35,370 nt of DNA from Actinomycetes bacterium (GCA_023417775.1 JAEZEJ010000117.1:1-35370), one strand, 5' to 3'. Positions 1 through 7,759 are shown, counted from the stretch's first letter. Notes: generated by a model not told the origin, from the letters alone. A program made the numbers and translations.

Positions 1-409
1 GGACCGTGTCGACCTGGCCTCGCTGAGCATCAACTACCGTACGCCGGCAGAGATCATGGCGGAGGCCGAGCCGGTCATCCGGGCCGTGCTGCCGGACGCC
101 AACGTGCCGACCTCGATCCGACGCGACGGCGTCCCCGTCGTACACGGATCGGCTGTTGATCTGGATTCGGTCCTCGACACCTGGCTCGCCGCGCACGACG
201 AGGGCGTCGCCTGCGTCATCGGCGATCCCACATTCACCGCGACACCCCGCGTCCGGTCGCTGACCCCGGCACTGGCCAAGGGGCTCGAATTCGACCTTGT
301 CGTGCTCGTCGACCCCGACACGTTCGGCGAAGGCATCGAAGGGGCTGTCGACCGCTATGTCGCCATGACCCGCGCGACCCAGCGTCTGGTGATTCTCTGC
401 TCGCGGTGA
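1..409 (+). CDS. HelR/HelD-like superfamily 1 helicase, C-terminal fragment
   Basis: Partial gene: the reading frame is open from base 2 and only the last 135 or so codons are present. The fragment starts with a Leu-Ser-Ile-Asn-Tyr-Arg-Thr-Pro segment. It then carries a helicase motif V-like stretch (LAKGLEFDLVVLVDP) and motif VI (AMTRATQRLVIL), so it is the second RecA domain of a UvrD/HelD-type ATPase. The wording of these motifs is closest to the actinobacterial RNA-polymerase-recycling ATPase HelR, which removes stalled or rifampicin-bound polymerase. That specific assignment is inference from the C-terminus only; a general UvrD-like helicase is the alternative. It converges on the UvrA-like gene with only 9 bp between the stop codons. 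Confidence 0.75.
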   Translation, partial: DRVDLASLSINYRTPAEIMAEAEPVIRAVLPDANVPTSIRRDGVPVVHGSAVDLDSVLDTWLAAHDEGVACVIGDPTFTATPRVRSLTPALAKGLEFDLVVLVDPDTFGEGIEGAVDRYVAMTRATQRLVILCSR

Positions 410-418
410 GTCGGCAGG

Positions 419-2794
419 CTAGCCGATGTACTCCGCGAGATGCTGACCCGTGAGCGTCGACGCATCCGCGACCAGCTCGGCGGGGGTTCCCTCGAAGACG
501 ATCCGCCCACCATCGTGACCGGCGCCGGGTCCGAGGTCGATGATCCAGTCGGCGTGAGCCATGACGGCCTGGTGATGTTCGATGACGACCACCGACTTGC
601 CCCCGTCCACCAACCGGTCCAGCAGACCGAGGAGCTGCTCGACATCGGCGAGGTGCAGGCCCGTGGTCGGCTCGTCCAGGACGTAGACATCGGCCTTCTC
701 ACCCATCTGCGTGGCGAGCTTGAGGCGCTGCCGTTCCCCGCCCGAGAGGGTGGTGAGCGGCTGACCGAGCTTGATATAGCCGAGGCCCACGTCGACGAGC
801 CGTACGAGGACCTTGTGAGCCGCCGGGATCCTGCCGTCGCCGTCGCCGAAGAACTCCTCGGCCTGCGCGACGGACATCGACAAGACCTCGCTGATGTCCC
901 GCCCGCCGAAGGCGTACTCCAGGACCTCCGCCTGGAATCGCTTGCCATCGCAGACCTCGCAGGGCACCGCGACCCCGGCCATCATCGCGAGATCCGTGTA
1001 GACCACGCCGGCGCCCTTGCAGTGCGGGCACGCCCCATCGGAATTGGCGCTGAACAGTCCCGGCTTCACTCCGTTGGCCTTGGCGAAGGCCTTCCGGATC
1101 GGATCGAGCAGACCCGTATAGGTCGCCGGATTGCTGCGGCGGGAGCCCTTGATCGCGCTCTGGTCGACGACCGCTACGCCCTCGCGCCCCGCGACCGATC
1201 CGTGGATGAGCGAGCTCTTGCCCGACCCGGCCACGCCGGTCACGACGCAGAGCACTCCGAGCGGGACGTCCACGTCGACCTCGCGCAGATTGTGGGCATC
1301 CGCGCCGCGGACCTCCAGCGCGCCGGTGCGCGGACGGATCTCGGATTTCAGCGCCGCGCGATCATCGAGATGACGACCGGTCAAGGTGCCGCTGGACCGC
1401 AGTCCTTCCACCGTGCCCTGGTAGACCACGTCGCCGCCTTCGGTGCCCGCTCGCGGTCCGAGATCGACGACATGATCGCCGATCGTGATCATCTCGGGCT
1501 TGTGCTCGACCACGAGGACGGTATTGCCCTTGTCCCGCAGCTGCAGTAGCAGGTGGTTCATCCGTGCGATGTCGTGCGGATGCAGGCCGATGGTCGGCTC
1601 GTCGAAGACATAGGTGACATCGGTGAGCGAGGAACCGAGGTGGCGGATCATCTTGGTGCGCTGTGCCTCGCCCCCGGAGAGGGTCCCCGAGGGACGGTCC
1701 AGGCTGAGATAGCCGAGGCCGATCTCCACGAACGAGCCGAGGGTGTCGCGCAGCGCCTCCAGCAAGGGCGCCGCGGACGGCTCGTCGAGATCGGCGATCC
1801 ACGCGGCCAGGTCGCTGATCTGCATCGAGCACAGGTCCGCGATGCTGCGATCGCGGATCTTGGAGGAGCGGGCGAGCTCGCTGAGACGCGTGCCCTGGCA
1901 CGAGGGACAGTCGGCGAAGGTGATCGCCCGATCGACGAAGGCGCGGATGTGCGGCTGCATCGCCTCGCGGTCCTTGGACAGGAAGGACTTCTGGATCTGG
2001 GGGATCAACCCGGTGTAGGTGAGATTGATGCCCTCGATCTTGACCTTGGTCGGCTCCTTGTAGAGCAGGTCGTCGAGTTCGGCGTCGGTGAAGGAGGAGA
2101 TCGGCTTGTCGGGGTCGAAGAAGCCGCAACCGCGATAGATCCGCCCGTTCCAGCCGTCCATGCTGTAGCCGGGAACCGTGACGGCGCCCTCGTTCAGCGA
2201 CTTGTCGGCATCGAACAGCGCCGCCAGATCGAAATCGCTGACCCGGCCCGTGCCCTCGCAGTCCGGGCACATGCCGCCGGTGATGCTGAAATCGCGACGC
2301 TCCTTGACGGTCTTGCCGCCGCGCTCGAAGTTGACGGCACCAGCCCCGCTGATCGAGGCGACATTGAAGGAGAAGGCCTGGGGCGAGCCGATGTGCGGAT
2401 CGCCCAGCCGGCTGAACAGGATGCGCAGCATCGCGTTCACATCGGTGACGGTGCCCACCGTGGAGCGGATATTGGCGCCCATGCGCTCCTGATCGACGAT
2501 GATCGCCGTCGTCAGCCCCTCCAGCACATCGACATCGGGTCGGGCCAGGGTCGGCATGAAGCCCTGGACGAAGGCGCTGTAGGTCTCGTTGATGAGGCGT
2601 TGTGATTCGGCGGCGATGGTGCCGAAGACGAGAGAGCTCTTGCCCGACCCCGAGACGCCGGTGAAGACGGTCAATCGGCGCTTCGGGAGTTCGACATCGA
2701 CGTCCTTGAGGTTGTTCTCCCGTGCCCCGCGGACGCGGATGACGTCGTGACGATCGGCGGGCTGGAGCACGGGCGACGGGGAGGACGTCGTCAT
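419..2794 (-). CDS. UvrA-like ABC ATPase (UvrA2/drug-resistance type, about 791 aa)
   Basis: Twin ABC ATPase of the UvrA family. Walker A motifs lie near residues 46-54 and 520-528, and ABC signatures (LSGGEAQR near 372 and a second LSGGERQR near the C-terminus) are each followed by a DEPT Walker B. Cys pairs at about 176/179, 296/299, 589/592 and 612/615 form zinc modules. At 791 residues it is roughly 150 shorter than repair UvrA, and the shortfall lies between the first Walker A and first signature, where UvrA carries its UvrB-binding domain. It therefore resembles UvrA2/DrrC-type proteins linked to drug or DNA-damage tolerance rather than the excinuclease subunit; this is inference from length. 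It starts 4 bp after the VOC gene and probably forms one transcript with AraC and VOC. Confidence 0.88.
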   Translation of the reverse strand: MTTSSPSPVLQPADRHDVIRVRGARENNLKDVDVELPKRRLTVFTGVSGSGKSSLVFGTIAAESQRLINETYSAFVQGFMPTLARPDVDVLEGLTTAIIVDQERMGANIRSTVGTVTDVNAMLRILFSRLGDPHIGSPQAFSFNVASISGAGAVNFERGGKTVKERRDFSITGGMCPDCEGTGRVSDFDLAALFDADKSLNEGAVTVPGYSMDGWNGRIYRGCGFFDPDKPISSFTDAELDDLLYKEPTKVKIEGINLTYTGLIPQIQKSFLSKDREAMQPHIRAFVDRAITFADCPSCQGTRLSELARSSKIRDRSIADLCSMQISDLAAWIADLDEPSAAPLLEALRDTLGSFVEIGLGYLSLDRPSGTLSGGEAQRTKMIRHLGSSLTDVTYVFDEPTIGLHPHDIARMNHLLLQLRDKGNTVLVVEHKPEMITIGDHVVDLGPRAGTEGGDVVYQGTVEGLRSSGTLTGRHLDDRAALKSEIRPRTGALEVRGADAHNLREVDVDVPLGVLCVVTGVAGSGKSSLIHGSVAGREGVAVVDQSAIKGSRRSNPATYTGLLDPIRKAFAKANGVKPGLFSANSDGACPHCKGAGVVYTDLAMMAGVAVPCEVCDGKRFQAEVLEYAFGGRDISEVLSMSVAQAEEFFGDGDGRIPAAHKVLVRLVDVGLGYIKLGQPLTTLSGGERQRLKLATQMGEKADVYVLDEPTTGLHLADVEQLLGLLDRLVDGGKSVVVIEHHQAVMAHADWIIDLGPGAGHDGGRIVFEGTPAELVADASTLTGQHLAEYIG

Positions 2795-2798
2795 CTGA

Positions 2799-3218
2799 TC
2801 ACTCTCGTTCCTGGATACGGATCATAGTGCCGGCGGGATCACGGATCGCGCAGTCGCGCACGCCATAGTCCTGGTCGATCGGCTCCTGAACGATATCGGC
2901 ATCGTGCTGCTGGAGTCGCTCGAAGACCTCGTCGAGGTCGCTGGTGGCGAGCACGAGGGTCGCGAAGGTCCCCTTGGCCATCATCTCGCGGACGACAGTC
3001 AGCTCCTCGGGCGTGATGCCCGGATCGGCGGCCGGCGGGTGCAGCACGATGGATGTGTCGGGCTGACCGGGAGGTCCGACCGTGATCCATCGCATGCCGT
3101 CGTAGCCGACATCGTTGCGGACCTCGAAGCCCAGCACATCGCGGAAGAAGGCCATCGAGGTCTCGGCGTCCTCGTGAGGCAGGAAGGTGACGTGGATTCT
3201 CAGGTTCATGGTGCTCAC
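2799..3218 (-). CDS. VOC (glyoxalase/bleomycin-resistance fold) protein
   Basis: Small vicinal-oxygen-chelate protein of about 139 aa. It shows the paired beta-alpha-beta-beta-beta arrangement: an N-terminal HVTFLP strand, a FFRDVLGFEV helix-strand unit, and a C-terminal RDCAIRDPAGTMIRIQE strand pair with the usual terminal Glu metal-ligand position. I chose the GTG at 3218 because its GTGA overlaps the AraC stop codon, a typical translational-coupling junction; an in-frame ATG three codons later (3209) is the alternative. VOC proteins range from glyoxalases to antibiotic-binding proteins, so no substrate can be named. Its position between an AraC regulator and a UvrA-like ABC protein suggests, but does not prove, a stress or drug-response operon. 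Confidence 0.8.
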   Translation of the reverse strand: MSTMNLRIHVTFLPHEDAETSMAFFRDVLGFEVRNDVGYDGMRWITVGPPGQPDTSIVLHPPAADPGITPEELTVVREMMAKGTFATLVLATSDLDEVFERLQQHDADIVQEPIDQDYGVRDCAIRDPAGTMIRIQERE

Positions 3219-3661
3219 AGTAGGGCGGCGCGGCGGCCGGCCGCTTCTTGATTTCTGATCGGTCGGGTGACGCGTTTGGTGACCGCGGAGGGTACTCCGG
3301 GCAGCCCGGTGCCCGAACGCCGCTGATAGGCGCTCGGCGGCTCTCCGACGAGCTCGCTGAAACGGGTGCTGAAGGTGCCGAGGGACGAGCAGCCGACCGC
3401 GAAACACACGTCGGTGACGCTGAGGTCACCCCGCCTCAGCAGAGTCATCGCCCGCTCGATCCGACGCGTCATGAGGTAGCTGTAGGGCGTCTCACCGTAG
3501 GCCAGCCGGAACTGTCGGCTCAGATGACCGGTCGACAGGTGCACCGAACGGGCCAGCGATGGAATATCGAGGGGCTCGGCGTAGTCGCGGTCGATCCGAT
3601 CGCGGACTCGCCGCAACAGCGTGAGATCGCGCAGTCGCTGTTCGACAGCATCGTCGGCCAT
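3215..3661 (-). CDS. AraC-family transcriptional regulator (DNA-binding domain only)
   Basis: 148-aa protein consisting essentially of the two-helix-turn-helix AraC domain. The first HTH is around SLARSVHLSTGHLSRQFR, and the second is VTDVCFAVGCSSLGTFSTRF followed by the family's G-x-x-P-S-x-Y-Q-R-R ending. There is no room for an N-terminal sensing domain, so it either acts as a short regulator or senses through a partner. Its stop overlaps the VOC start (GTGA), so it is probably the first gene of an AraC-VOC-UvrA-like operon and a candidate local regulator of it. The C-terminal 30 residues are low-complexity and basic. Confidence 0.87.
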   Translation of the reverse strand: MADDAVEQRLRDLTLLRRVRDRIDRDYAEPLDIPSLARSVHLSTGHLSRQFRLAYGETPYSYLMTRRIERAMTLLRRGDLSVTDVCFAVGCSSLGTFSTRFSELVGEPPSAYQRRSGTGLPGVPSAVTKRVTRPIRNQEAAGRRAALL

Positions 3662-3709
3662 ATCCGTATGGTGCCACGCTCCAGCGGCCCATCGGCCTTC
3701 TCGAGCGCG

Positions 3710-4498
3710 CTAGCGATCCGCGCCGAGGAAGGCGCGGAGGGTGGCGATGAAGGCCTCGGGCTGCTCAGAGTGCACCCAGTGCCCAGCGCCCTTGACTGTC
3801 ACCTGGGTGGTGCGCGGGAAGAGCGCCCGCATCCGGTCGGCATGCTCGGGGCGGATGTAATCGGACCTCTCCCCCGCCACCCAGAGGGTCGGACCCTCGA
3901 AGACGCCGTCGACCTCGGGGAATCCGCCGATCCGGCCGAGATCGCGGCGCAATGTCGAGAGATTGGCCTGCCAGCCGAAGCCATCGTCACCGGAACGGAG
4001 GTTCTGCAGCAGGAATCCGCGTACGCGCTCATCGGGGATCGGCTCGGCGAGCGCGATGTCGGCCTCGGCCCGGCGTTCGATCCGGTCGAGGTCGAGTGCG
4101 GCGAGGCTGCCGAGAAGATGCTCGAATTCATCGGATCCCTCGCTCACCGCCGGGGCGATGTCGACGATGACGAGCCGTTCGACGAGCTCCGGGTGGCGCA
4201 GAGCGGCCACCATCGCGACCTTGCCGCCCATCGAGTGGCCGACCAGATGAACACGCTGGCGGGGGAAGACCTCGGCGATCGTGGTGGCGACCGCATCAGC
4301 CATCGCGACGTAGTCCACCTCGTCGGTCCACGCGGAGCGTCCGTGGTCGGGTAGGTCGACGAGCAAGGAGCGGAACTCCGGTTCGAGGCCCCTGGCGATC
4401 TGCGTGAAGTTGCGGCCCTGACCGAACAGCCCGTGCAGGAACACCACAGGTGTGCCGGAGTCCCCGATGAGCCGGGTGTGGAGCGTCGTCTCGGTCAC
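3710..4498 (-). CDS. Alpha/beta hydrolase, YbfF-like esterase
   Basis: 262-aa single-domain alpha/beta hydrolase. The oxyanion-hole segment is VVFLHGLFGQGRNF near residue 20, the nucleophile elbow is GHSMGG, a VIVDIAP strand carries the acid expected for YbfF-type enzymes, and the catalytic His is in GAGHWVHSEQP near the C-terminus. The usual late-strand Asp position reads WVAGERSDY, as in the YbfF group where the acid sits earlier. The GTG at 4498 is chosen because it begins the conserved domain (VTETTLHTRL) and has a TAAGCT box 7 nt upstream; a longer frame upstream looks non-coding. The substrate is unknown; a broad short-chain esterase or thioesterase is likely. Confidence 0.85.
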   Translation of the reverse strand: MTETTLHTRLIGDSGTPVVFLHGLFGQGRNFTQIARGLEPEFRSLLVDLPDHGRSAWTDEVDYVAMADAVATTIAEVFPRQRVHLVGHSMGGKVAMVAALRHPELVERLVIVDIAPAVSEGSDEFEHLLGSLAALDLDRIERRAEADIALAEPIPDERVRGFLLQNLRSGDDGFGWQANLSTLRRDLGRIGGFPEVDGVFEGPTLWVAGERSDYIRPEHADRMRALFPRTTQVTVKGAGHWVHSEQPEAFIATLRAFLGADR

Positions 4499-4505
4499 GG
4501 CATCG

Positions 4506-4511
4506 AGCTTA
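4506..4511 (-). promoter_or_regulatory. Candidate -10 box TAAGCT, leaderless start of alpha/beta hydrolase
   Basis: On the minus strand TAAGCT ends 7 nt before the GTG at 4498, which would put transcription start at or next to the start codon. There is no Shine-Dalgarno sequence. No clear -35 element is visible. Confidence 0.5.
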
Positions 4512-4578
4512 GAGGTCGCGCCTCGTCCCCCGGTCGCCGTGGGTCCACGGCCGAACTCAGGCGTGTCCAGCGCGGGTA

Positions 4579-5160
4579 TCAGGCGAAGTGCTCGGCCTCG
4601 GCGCTGATCTTGTCGACATAGGCGCGCCACCAAGTCGCGTCACGGCCGTCATCGGACGGCTCGGCGGTGTCCCCATCGAGTTGCTCGCGCAGAATGTCCA
4701 GCTGCCCCGCGTGCTGTGCCGTCTCGGCGATGACATGGACGACGAGAAGGCCCAGCGTGGTGTCCCGCGCGCCCGGACGCCACCAGGGGACGGTGGCCGG
4801 CGCGTCCAGCGGCAGGTCGCGCAGTGAGGCCAGCGACGCCTCCTCGACCTGATCGTAGAGCGAGATGACCGCCTCGCTGGACATCTCGCGCTCGACCCAG
4901 AGGTCGGCATTGCTGGTCATGCTCTCCTCGTCATTCCAGGTGATCACCTCGGTGGCGGGACTCGAACGCCCCGGCAAGGTCACCAGATACTCATGCTCGA
5001 CCGTCGCCAGATGCTTGACGACGCCGAGCAGATTGGTGCCGCTGGCCGTCAAAGGCCGGCGCAGGTCGTACTCCCCCACCCCGTCGATCGCCCGATGTAC
5101 CGAACGGTGGGCTCTGCGCAGATAGTGCTCCAGCACGTCTTTCCACGTCGTCTCGTCCAT
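4579..5160 (-). CDS. DinB/DUF664-like four-helix protein
   Basis: 193-aa protein of the DinB_2/DUF664 group of metal-binding four-helix bundles. It has the LRRPLTASGTNLLGVVKHLATVEHEYL block and, near residue 150, HVIAETAQHAGQLDILREQLDG, which supply the three His residues of a typical site. Members include thiol-dependent transferases and isomerases, but this subgroup has no assigned reaction. I chose the ATG at 5160 because the family usually begins directly with the first helix and a TACCGT box lies 7 nt upstream. A GTG 10 codons earlier (5190) is possible but has GAGG directly abutting it. It is followed by the alpha/beta hydrolase on the same strand after 80 bp. Confidence 0.82.
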   Translation of the reverse strand: MDETTWKDVLEHYLRRAHRSVHRAIDGVGEYDLRRPLTASGTNLLGVVKHLATVEHEYLVTLPGRSSPATEVITWNDEESMTSNADLWVEREMSSEAVISLYDQVEEASLASLRDLPLDAPATVPWWRPGARDTTLGLLVVHVIAETAQHAGQLDILREQLDGDTAEPSDDGRDATWWRAYVDKISAEAEHFA

Positions 5161-5167
5161 GGCACTC

Positions 5168-5173
5168 ACGGTA
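5168..5173 (-). promoter_or_regulatory. Candidate -10 box TACCGT, leaderless start of DinB-like gene
   Basis: TACCGT on the minus strand is separated by 7 nt from the ATG at 5160, and no ribosome-binding site is seen. The geometry supports this start over the upstream GTG. Confidence 0.45.
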
Positions 5174-5421
5174 GCCGTGATCTCTGACACCCTCGCGGAT
5201 CATCGCGCCTGCGGATGACCGCAGAAGGAGTCGGCGGTCTCGCATAGGTGGTGAGCATTGAGCTGCCCGACCACCGGAGGGCAGGGGTAGGCGCCGTGAG
5301 CTCTGCGAGCTGGTGACGTATCGAGATCACACCCGCCTGAGACCCCCGTCCTACTCCGTCGCCACTCCGATCATGTGAGCTGCGCCACGTTGATGGCCCT
5401 CGGCTCTGACACAATGCGGAC

Positions 5422-5463
5422 ATGGCCAGCCCGCTCCCCCACGCCGCGTCGCCGGTCCGCTGA
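5422..5463 (+). other. Possible 13-codon leader ORF upstream of membrane esterase
   Basis: An ATG at 5422 opens a 13-codon frame (MASPLPHAASPVR) that stops at TGA 5461-5463, six bases before the esterase ATG and in the same frame. A CACAAT hexamer ends 6 nt before it, the spacing seen at the leaderless starts elsewhere in this window. It may be a coupling leader peptide or an N-terminal extension closed by a stop codon. Confidence 0.3.
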
Positions 5464-5469
5464 GTCCTC

Positions 5470-6537
5470 ATGCCGCTTCTGGTGACCGCCTTGACGGCCG
5501 TGCTGGCCTTCAGCATCCTCCTCGCGGTGTGGCCGGCCAGGAGCAATCCGCTCGTGGCGACCGTCAGCTTCTACGCGGGCGTGGTCACCTCCGAGCTTCC
5601 GTTGCAGGTCCTGGCCCTCGTGGTGCTGTTGGCGGCCGCCAACGTCGCGGTCGGCGAGGTCACCGTCCTCACTGCGGCGCTCCTGGGATGCTCCGCGATC
5701 GGTGGGATCCTGCTCGTGCGCCGCGCGTTGCTGGCACGTGACGTGCTGGAGCGTGCCCTGCGCGACGTGGGCGTGAGCGCCGCACGCCGACCTCGTCCGT
5801 GGACGATGCTGCTGCTGCGCCCATGGCCCCGGCTGCCCCGGTCGGTCGAACGCGTGGACTCCCTGGCCTACGGACCGCGCGACAGCGTCCATCGGCTCGA
5901 TCTCTACCGTCGGCGGCGGCCTCCGGCCGGTCTCGCGCCGGTCCTCGTACACGTCCACGGCGGAAGCTTCCGCCGTGGACGGCGCTCACAGGATGCCCGG
6001 CTCTTGCTCTACCGGCTCGCGCGCCGGGGCTGGGTGACGGTCTCGCCGGACTACCGCCTGCTGCCCGAGGGCGAGTTCCCAGCCAATGCCGACGACATCG
6101 TCGAGGTCATCACCTGGCTTCGGACCCAGGCCGAGGAGCTGCGCATCGATCCCGAGCGGATCGTGCTGGCCGGAAGCTCGGCGGGTGCCCATCTCGCCGT
6201 GCTCGCGACGCTGCGCGGAGCGCGAGTCGGCGCACTCGTGGGGCTCTACGGCTACTACGGCGCCCAGCGGACCCGGTCCCAGGTCCCCTCCGACCCGGCC
6301 CGCTATCCCGCGGACGACGCACCGCCGACGCTGGTCGTGCATGGCGATGCCGATTCCTTCGTCGACATCGCGGGAGCCAGGCGCTACGTGGAGCACCGCC
6401 GCCTGCTCTCCGAGGTTCCGGTCGCGCTCGCCGCTCTCCCCGGCGCCCAGCACGGCTTCGACCGTTTCGTGTCCCTGCGGTTCAGCGCCGTCTGCGACGC
6501 GATCGAGGACTTCGCCCACGCCGCCTTCCGTCGCTGA
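5470..6537 (+). CDS. Membrane-anchored alpha/beta hydrolase (HSL/BD-FAE-like esterase)
   Basis: 355 aa. The N-terminal 90 residues hold about three hydrophobic helices (roughly 3-21, 29-60 and 64-85). A cytosolic-type alpha/beta hydrolase domain follows: His-Gly-Gly oxyanion motif at 163-165, nucleophile Ser237 in GSSAG, an acid in HGDADSFVD (D295 likely) and His328 in AQHGF. This is the hormone-sensitive-lipase/carboxylesterase arrangement with an added membrane anchor. The ATG at 5470 is the first possible start because a TGA lies two codons upstream in frame; no good ribosome-binding site is seen. It converges on the phosphoribosyltransferase gene with 6 bp between stops. The substrate is unknown, perhaps a membrane lipid or ester. 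Confidence 0.85.
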   Translation: MPLLVTALTAVLAFSILLAVWPARSNPLVATVSFYAGVVTSELPLQVLALVVLLAAANVAVGEVTVLTAALLGCSAIGGILLVRRALLARDVLERALRDVGVSAARRPRPWTMLLLRPWPRLPRSVERVDSLAYGPRDSVHRLDLYRRRRPPAGLAPVLVHVHGGSFRRGRRSQDARLLLYRLARRGWVTVSPDYRLLPEGEFPANADDIVEVITWLRTQAEELRIDPERIVLAGSSAGAHLAVLATLRGARVGALVGLYGYYGAQRTRSQVPSDPARYPADDAPPTLVVHGDADSFVDIAGARRYVEHRRLLSEVPVALAALPGAQHGFDRFVSLRFSAVCDAIEDFAHAAFRR

Positions 6538-6543
6538 ACGGCC

Positions 6544-7035
6544 TCACGCGTCCGCGATGCCCGACCGGCGGGTGATCACGGGGTCGCTGGACCACGGGAA
6601 GTTGATCCAGAGATCGGTGCGATGCCAGACATACTCCGGGGCGATCAGCGAGCGCGGCTTCTCGTAGATCACCGCCGAGCGCACCTCGGCCGCGTGCTCG
6701 CGGCAGGTGTTGACGACCAGCTCGAGGGTGCGTCCGCTGTCGGCGACGTCATCGACCACGAGTACGCCGATGTCGTTCAGCTCGGCGAGATCGAGGAAGG
6801 GCGGCAGCAGCTGGGGAGCCGCCAATGTCGTGCCGACGCCGGTGTAGAACTCCACGTTCATCGTGAACAGGTTCTTGCAGTCCAGCGCATAGGCGACCGA
6901 TCCGGCCGGGATGAGGCCGCCGCGGGCGACCGCCAGGACCACATCGGGGACGAAGCCGCTGTCCGCGACCTGCTGCGCGAGCTCGCGGATGGCCGTGCCG
7001 TAACGCTCCCAGGTGAGGATCTCCCGCTCCGTCAT
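6544..7035 (-). CDS. Phosphoribosyltransferase (type I PRTase fold)
   Basis: 163-aa purine-type phosphoribosyltransferase. The PRPP-binding loop VLVVDDVADSGRTL is intact, an early ARGGLIPAG loop binds pyrophosphate, and the C-terminal hood WINFPWSSD follows. The family (Gpt/xanthine-hypoxanthine type) transfers ribose-5-phosphate from PRPP to a purine base; the exact base cannot be read here. The ATG at 7035 is preferred over a GTG two codons upstream. No Shine-Dalgarno sequence is present. The divergent metallo-hydrolase starts only 17-26 bp away, so both promoters must overlap the neighbouring gene or be leaderless. Confidence 0.88.
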   Translation of the reverse strand: MTEREILTWERYGTAIRELAQQVADSGFVPDVVLAVARGGLIPAGSVAYALDCKNLFTMNVEFYTGVGTTLAAPQLLPPFLDLAELNDIGVLVVDDVADSGRTLELVVNTCREHAAEVRSAVIYEKPRSLIAPEYVWHRTDLWINFPWSSDPVITRRSGIADA

Positions 7036-7040
7036 GCGCA

Positions 7041-7055
7041 CATCGTGCCACGATG
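7041..7055. promoter_or_regulatory. 15-bp palindrome between two divergent starts; candidate symmetric promoter
   Basis: CATCGTG-C-CACGATG is a perfect inverted repeat with a one-base centre. Each strand reads CACGAT: on the minus strand it ends 6 nt before the phosphoribosyltransferase ATG (7035), on the plus strand 7 nt before the metallo-hydrolase ATG (7062). CACGAT keeps the A2 and T6 positions of a TANNNT -10 element but lacks T1. It could be two back-to-back -10 boxes, an operator, or both. Confidence 0.4.
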
Positions 7056-7061
7056 GACGCC

Positions 7062-7703
7062 ATGTTGGTCACCCGCTACGGACACGCCGCCCTGCTGATC
7101 GAGTCCGGTGCGACTCGCGTCCTCATCGACCCGGGCACCTTGAGTCGCGATGCCGTCTTCACGCTCACCGCATTGGACGCGATCGTCGTCACCCATCAGC
7201 ACCTCGATCACCTCGACCCCGAGCGCATCGGGGCGCTCGTGGCCGCCAATCCCGGGGCCCTGCTGCTCGCCGACCCCGAGACCGCCGAGCAGCTCGGCGA
7301 CCCGTGGCGCGCGCATCGCGACGGCGATCAGACGATCGTCGGCGATGTGGAGCTGACCGGCGTGGGCGAGTGGCATGCGGTGATCGCCGAGCCGCTCCCC
7401 CGGGTCACCAATGTCGGCGTGCTGGTCACCGCATCGGGAGAGCCGACCCTGTTCCATCCGGGCGACAGCTATGCGGTCACTCCGGACGATGTCGAGGTGC
7501 TGGCGGTGCCCCTCTCCGCACCGTGGACGAAGGTCGCCGAGACGATCGACTTCGTCCGACGCGTCGGCCCGCGGGTGCTGTTCCCCATCCACGACTGCAC
7601 GGTGTCCGAAGCCGGGCACGGCGTCTACTGGCAGCATGTGAGCCGTTTCGGCGGCGTGGAGGACGCACGCGCCCTCGCTCAGGACGACGCGACCGAGGTG
7701 TGA
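7062..7703 (+). CDS. MBL-fold metal-dependent hydrolase (UlaG-like)
   Basis: 213-aa single-domain metallo-beta-lactamase-fold protein. The metal signature is THQHLDHLD near residue 43-51, followed by HPGDS and a late FPIHD strand carrying a His. The fold and short length match the UlaG/YycJ-like hydrolases rather than beta-lactamases. The ATG at 7062 begins directly with the first strand (MLVTRYGHAALLIE), as is usual for the family; an ATG three codons earlier (7053) lies inside the palindrome and is less likely. No substrate is suggested by the context, which is a divergent phosphoribosyltransferase and a downstream HTH-MurA gene. Confidence 0.85.
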   Translation: MLVTRYGHAALLIESGATRVLIDPGTLSRDAVFTLTALDAIVVTHQHLDHLDPERIGALVAANPGALLLADPETAEQLGDPWRAHRDGDQTIVGDVELTGVGEWHAVIAEPLPRVTNVGVLVTASGEPTLFHPGDSYAVTPDDVEVLAVPLSAPWTKVAETIDFVRRVGPRVLFPIHDCTVSEAGHGVYWQHVSRFGGVEDARALAQDDATEV

Positions 7704-7730
7704 CCATCGACGCACGCGCACGACGGGTCT

Positions 7731-7750
7731 CTATCTCACACATGAGATAG
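7731..7750. promoter_or_regulatory. Perfect palindromic operator candidate in HTH-MurA promoter
   Basis: Inverted repeat CTATCTCA - CACA - TGAGATAG: two exact 8-base arms with a 4-base centre. It ends 9 bp before the HTH-MurA start codon and overlaps the TAGCCT -10 box (7748-7753). A site of this shape suits a dimeric XRE repressor, and the only nearby one is encoded by the gene itself, so autoregulation is the natural reading. It is also AT-richer than its surroundings. Confidence 0.65.
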
Positions 7751-7753
7751 CCT
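7748..7753 (+). promoter_or_regulatory. Candidate -10 box TAGCCT, leaderless start of HTH-MurA gene
   Basis: TAGCCT ends 6 nt before ATG 7760, so transcription would begin at or beside the start codon; no ribosome-binding site is present. The box shares three bases with the right arm of the palindrome, so a bound repressor would block it. Confidence 0.55.
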
Positions 7754-7759
7754 CGACAC

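Larger units (their letters stand above)
5161..5469. other. Divergent intergenic region (309 bp)
   Basis: This separates the minus-strand DinB-like gene from the plus-strand membrane esterase. It holds the DinB-side TACCGT box and, at the other end, a CACAAT box (5410-5415) followed by a 13-codon reading frame. I see no repeat, RNA gene or hairpin in the middle (about 5180-5380). Confidence 0.6.

Noticed and set aside
410..430. Possible terminator between HelR-like and UvrA-like genes
   Set aside because: Only a 4-bp inverted match (CGGC/GCCG) is present, too short to support a terminator.
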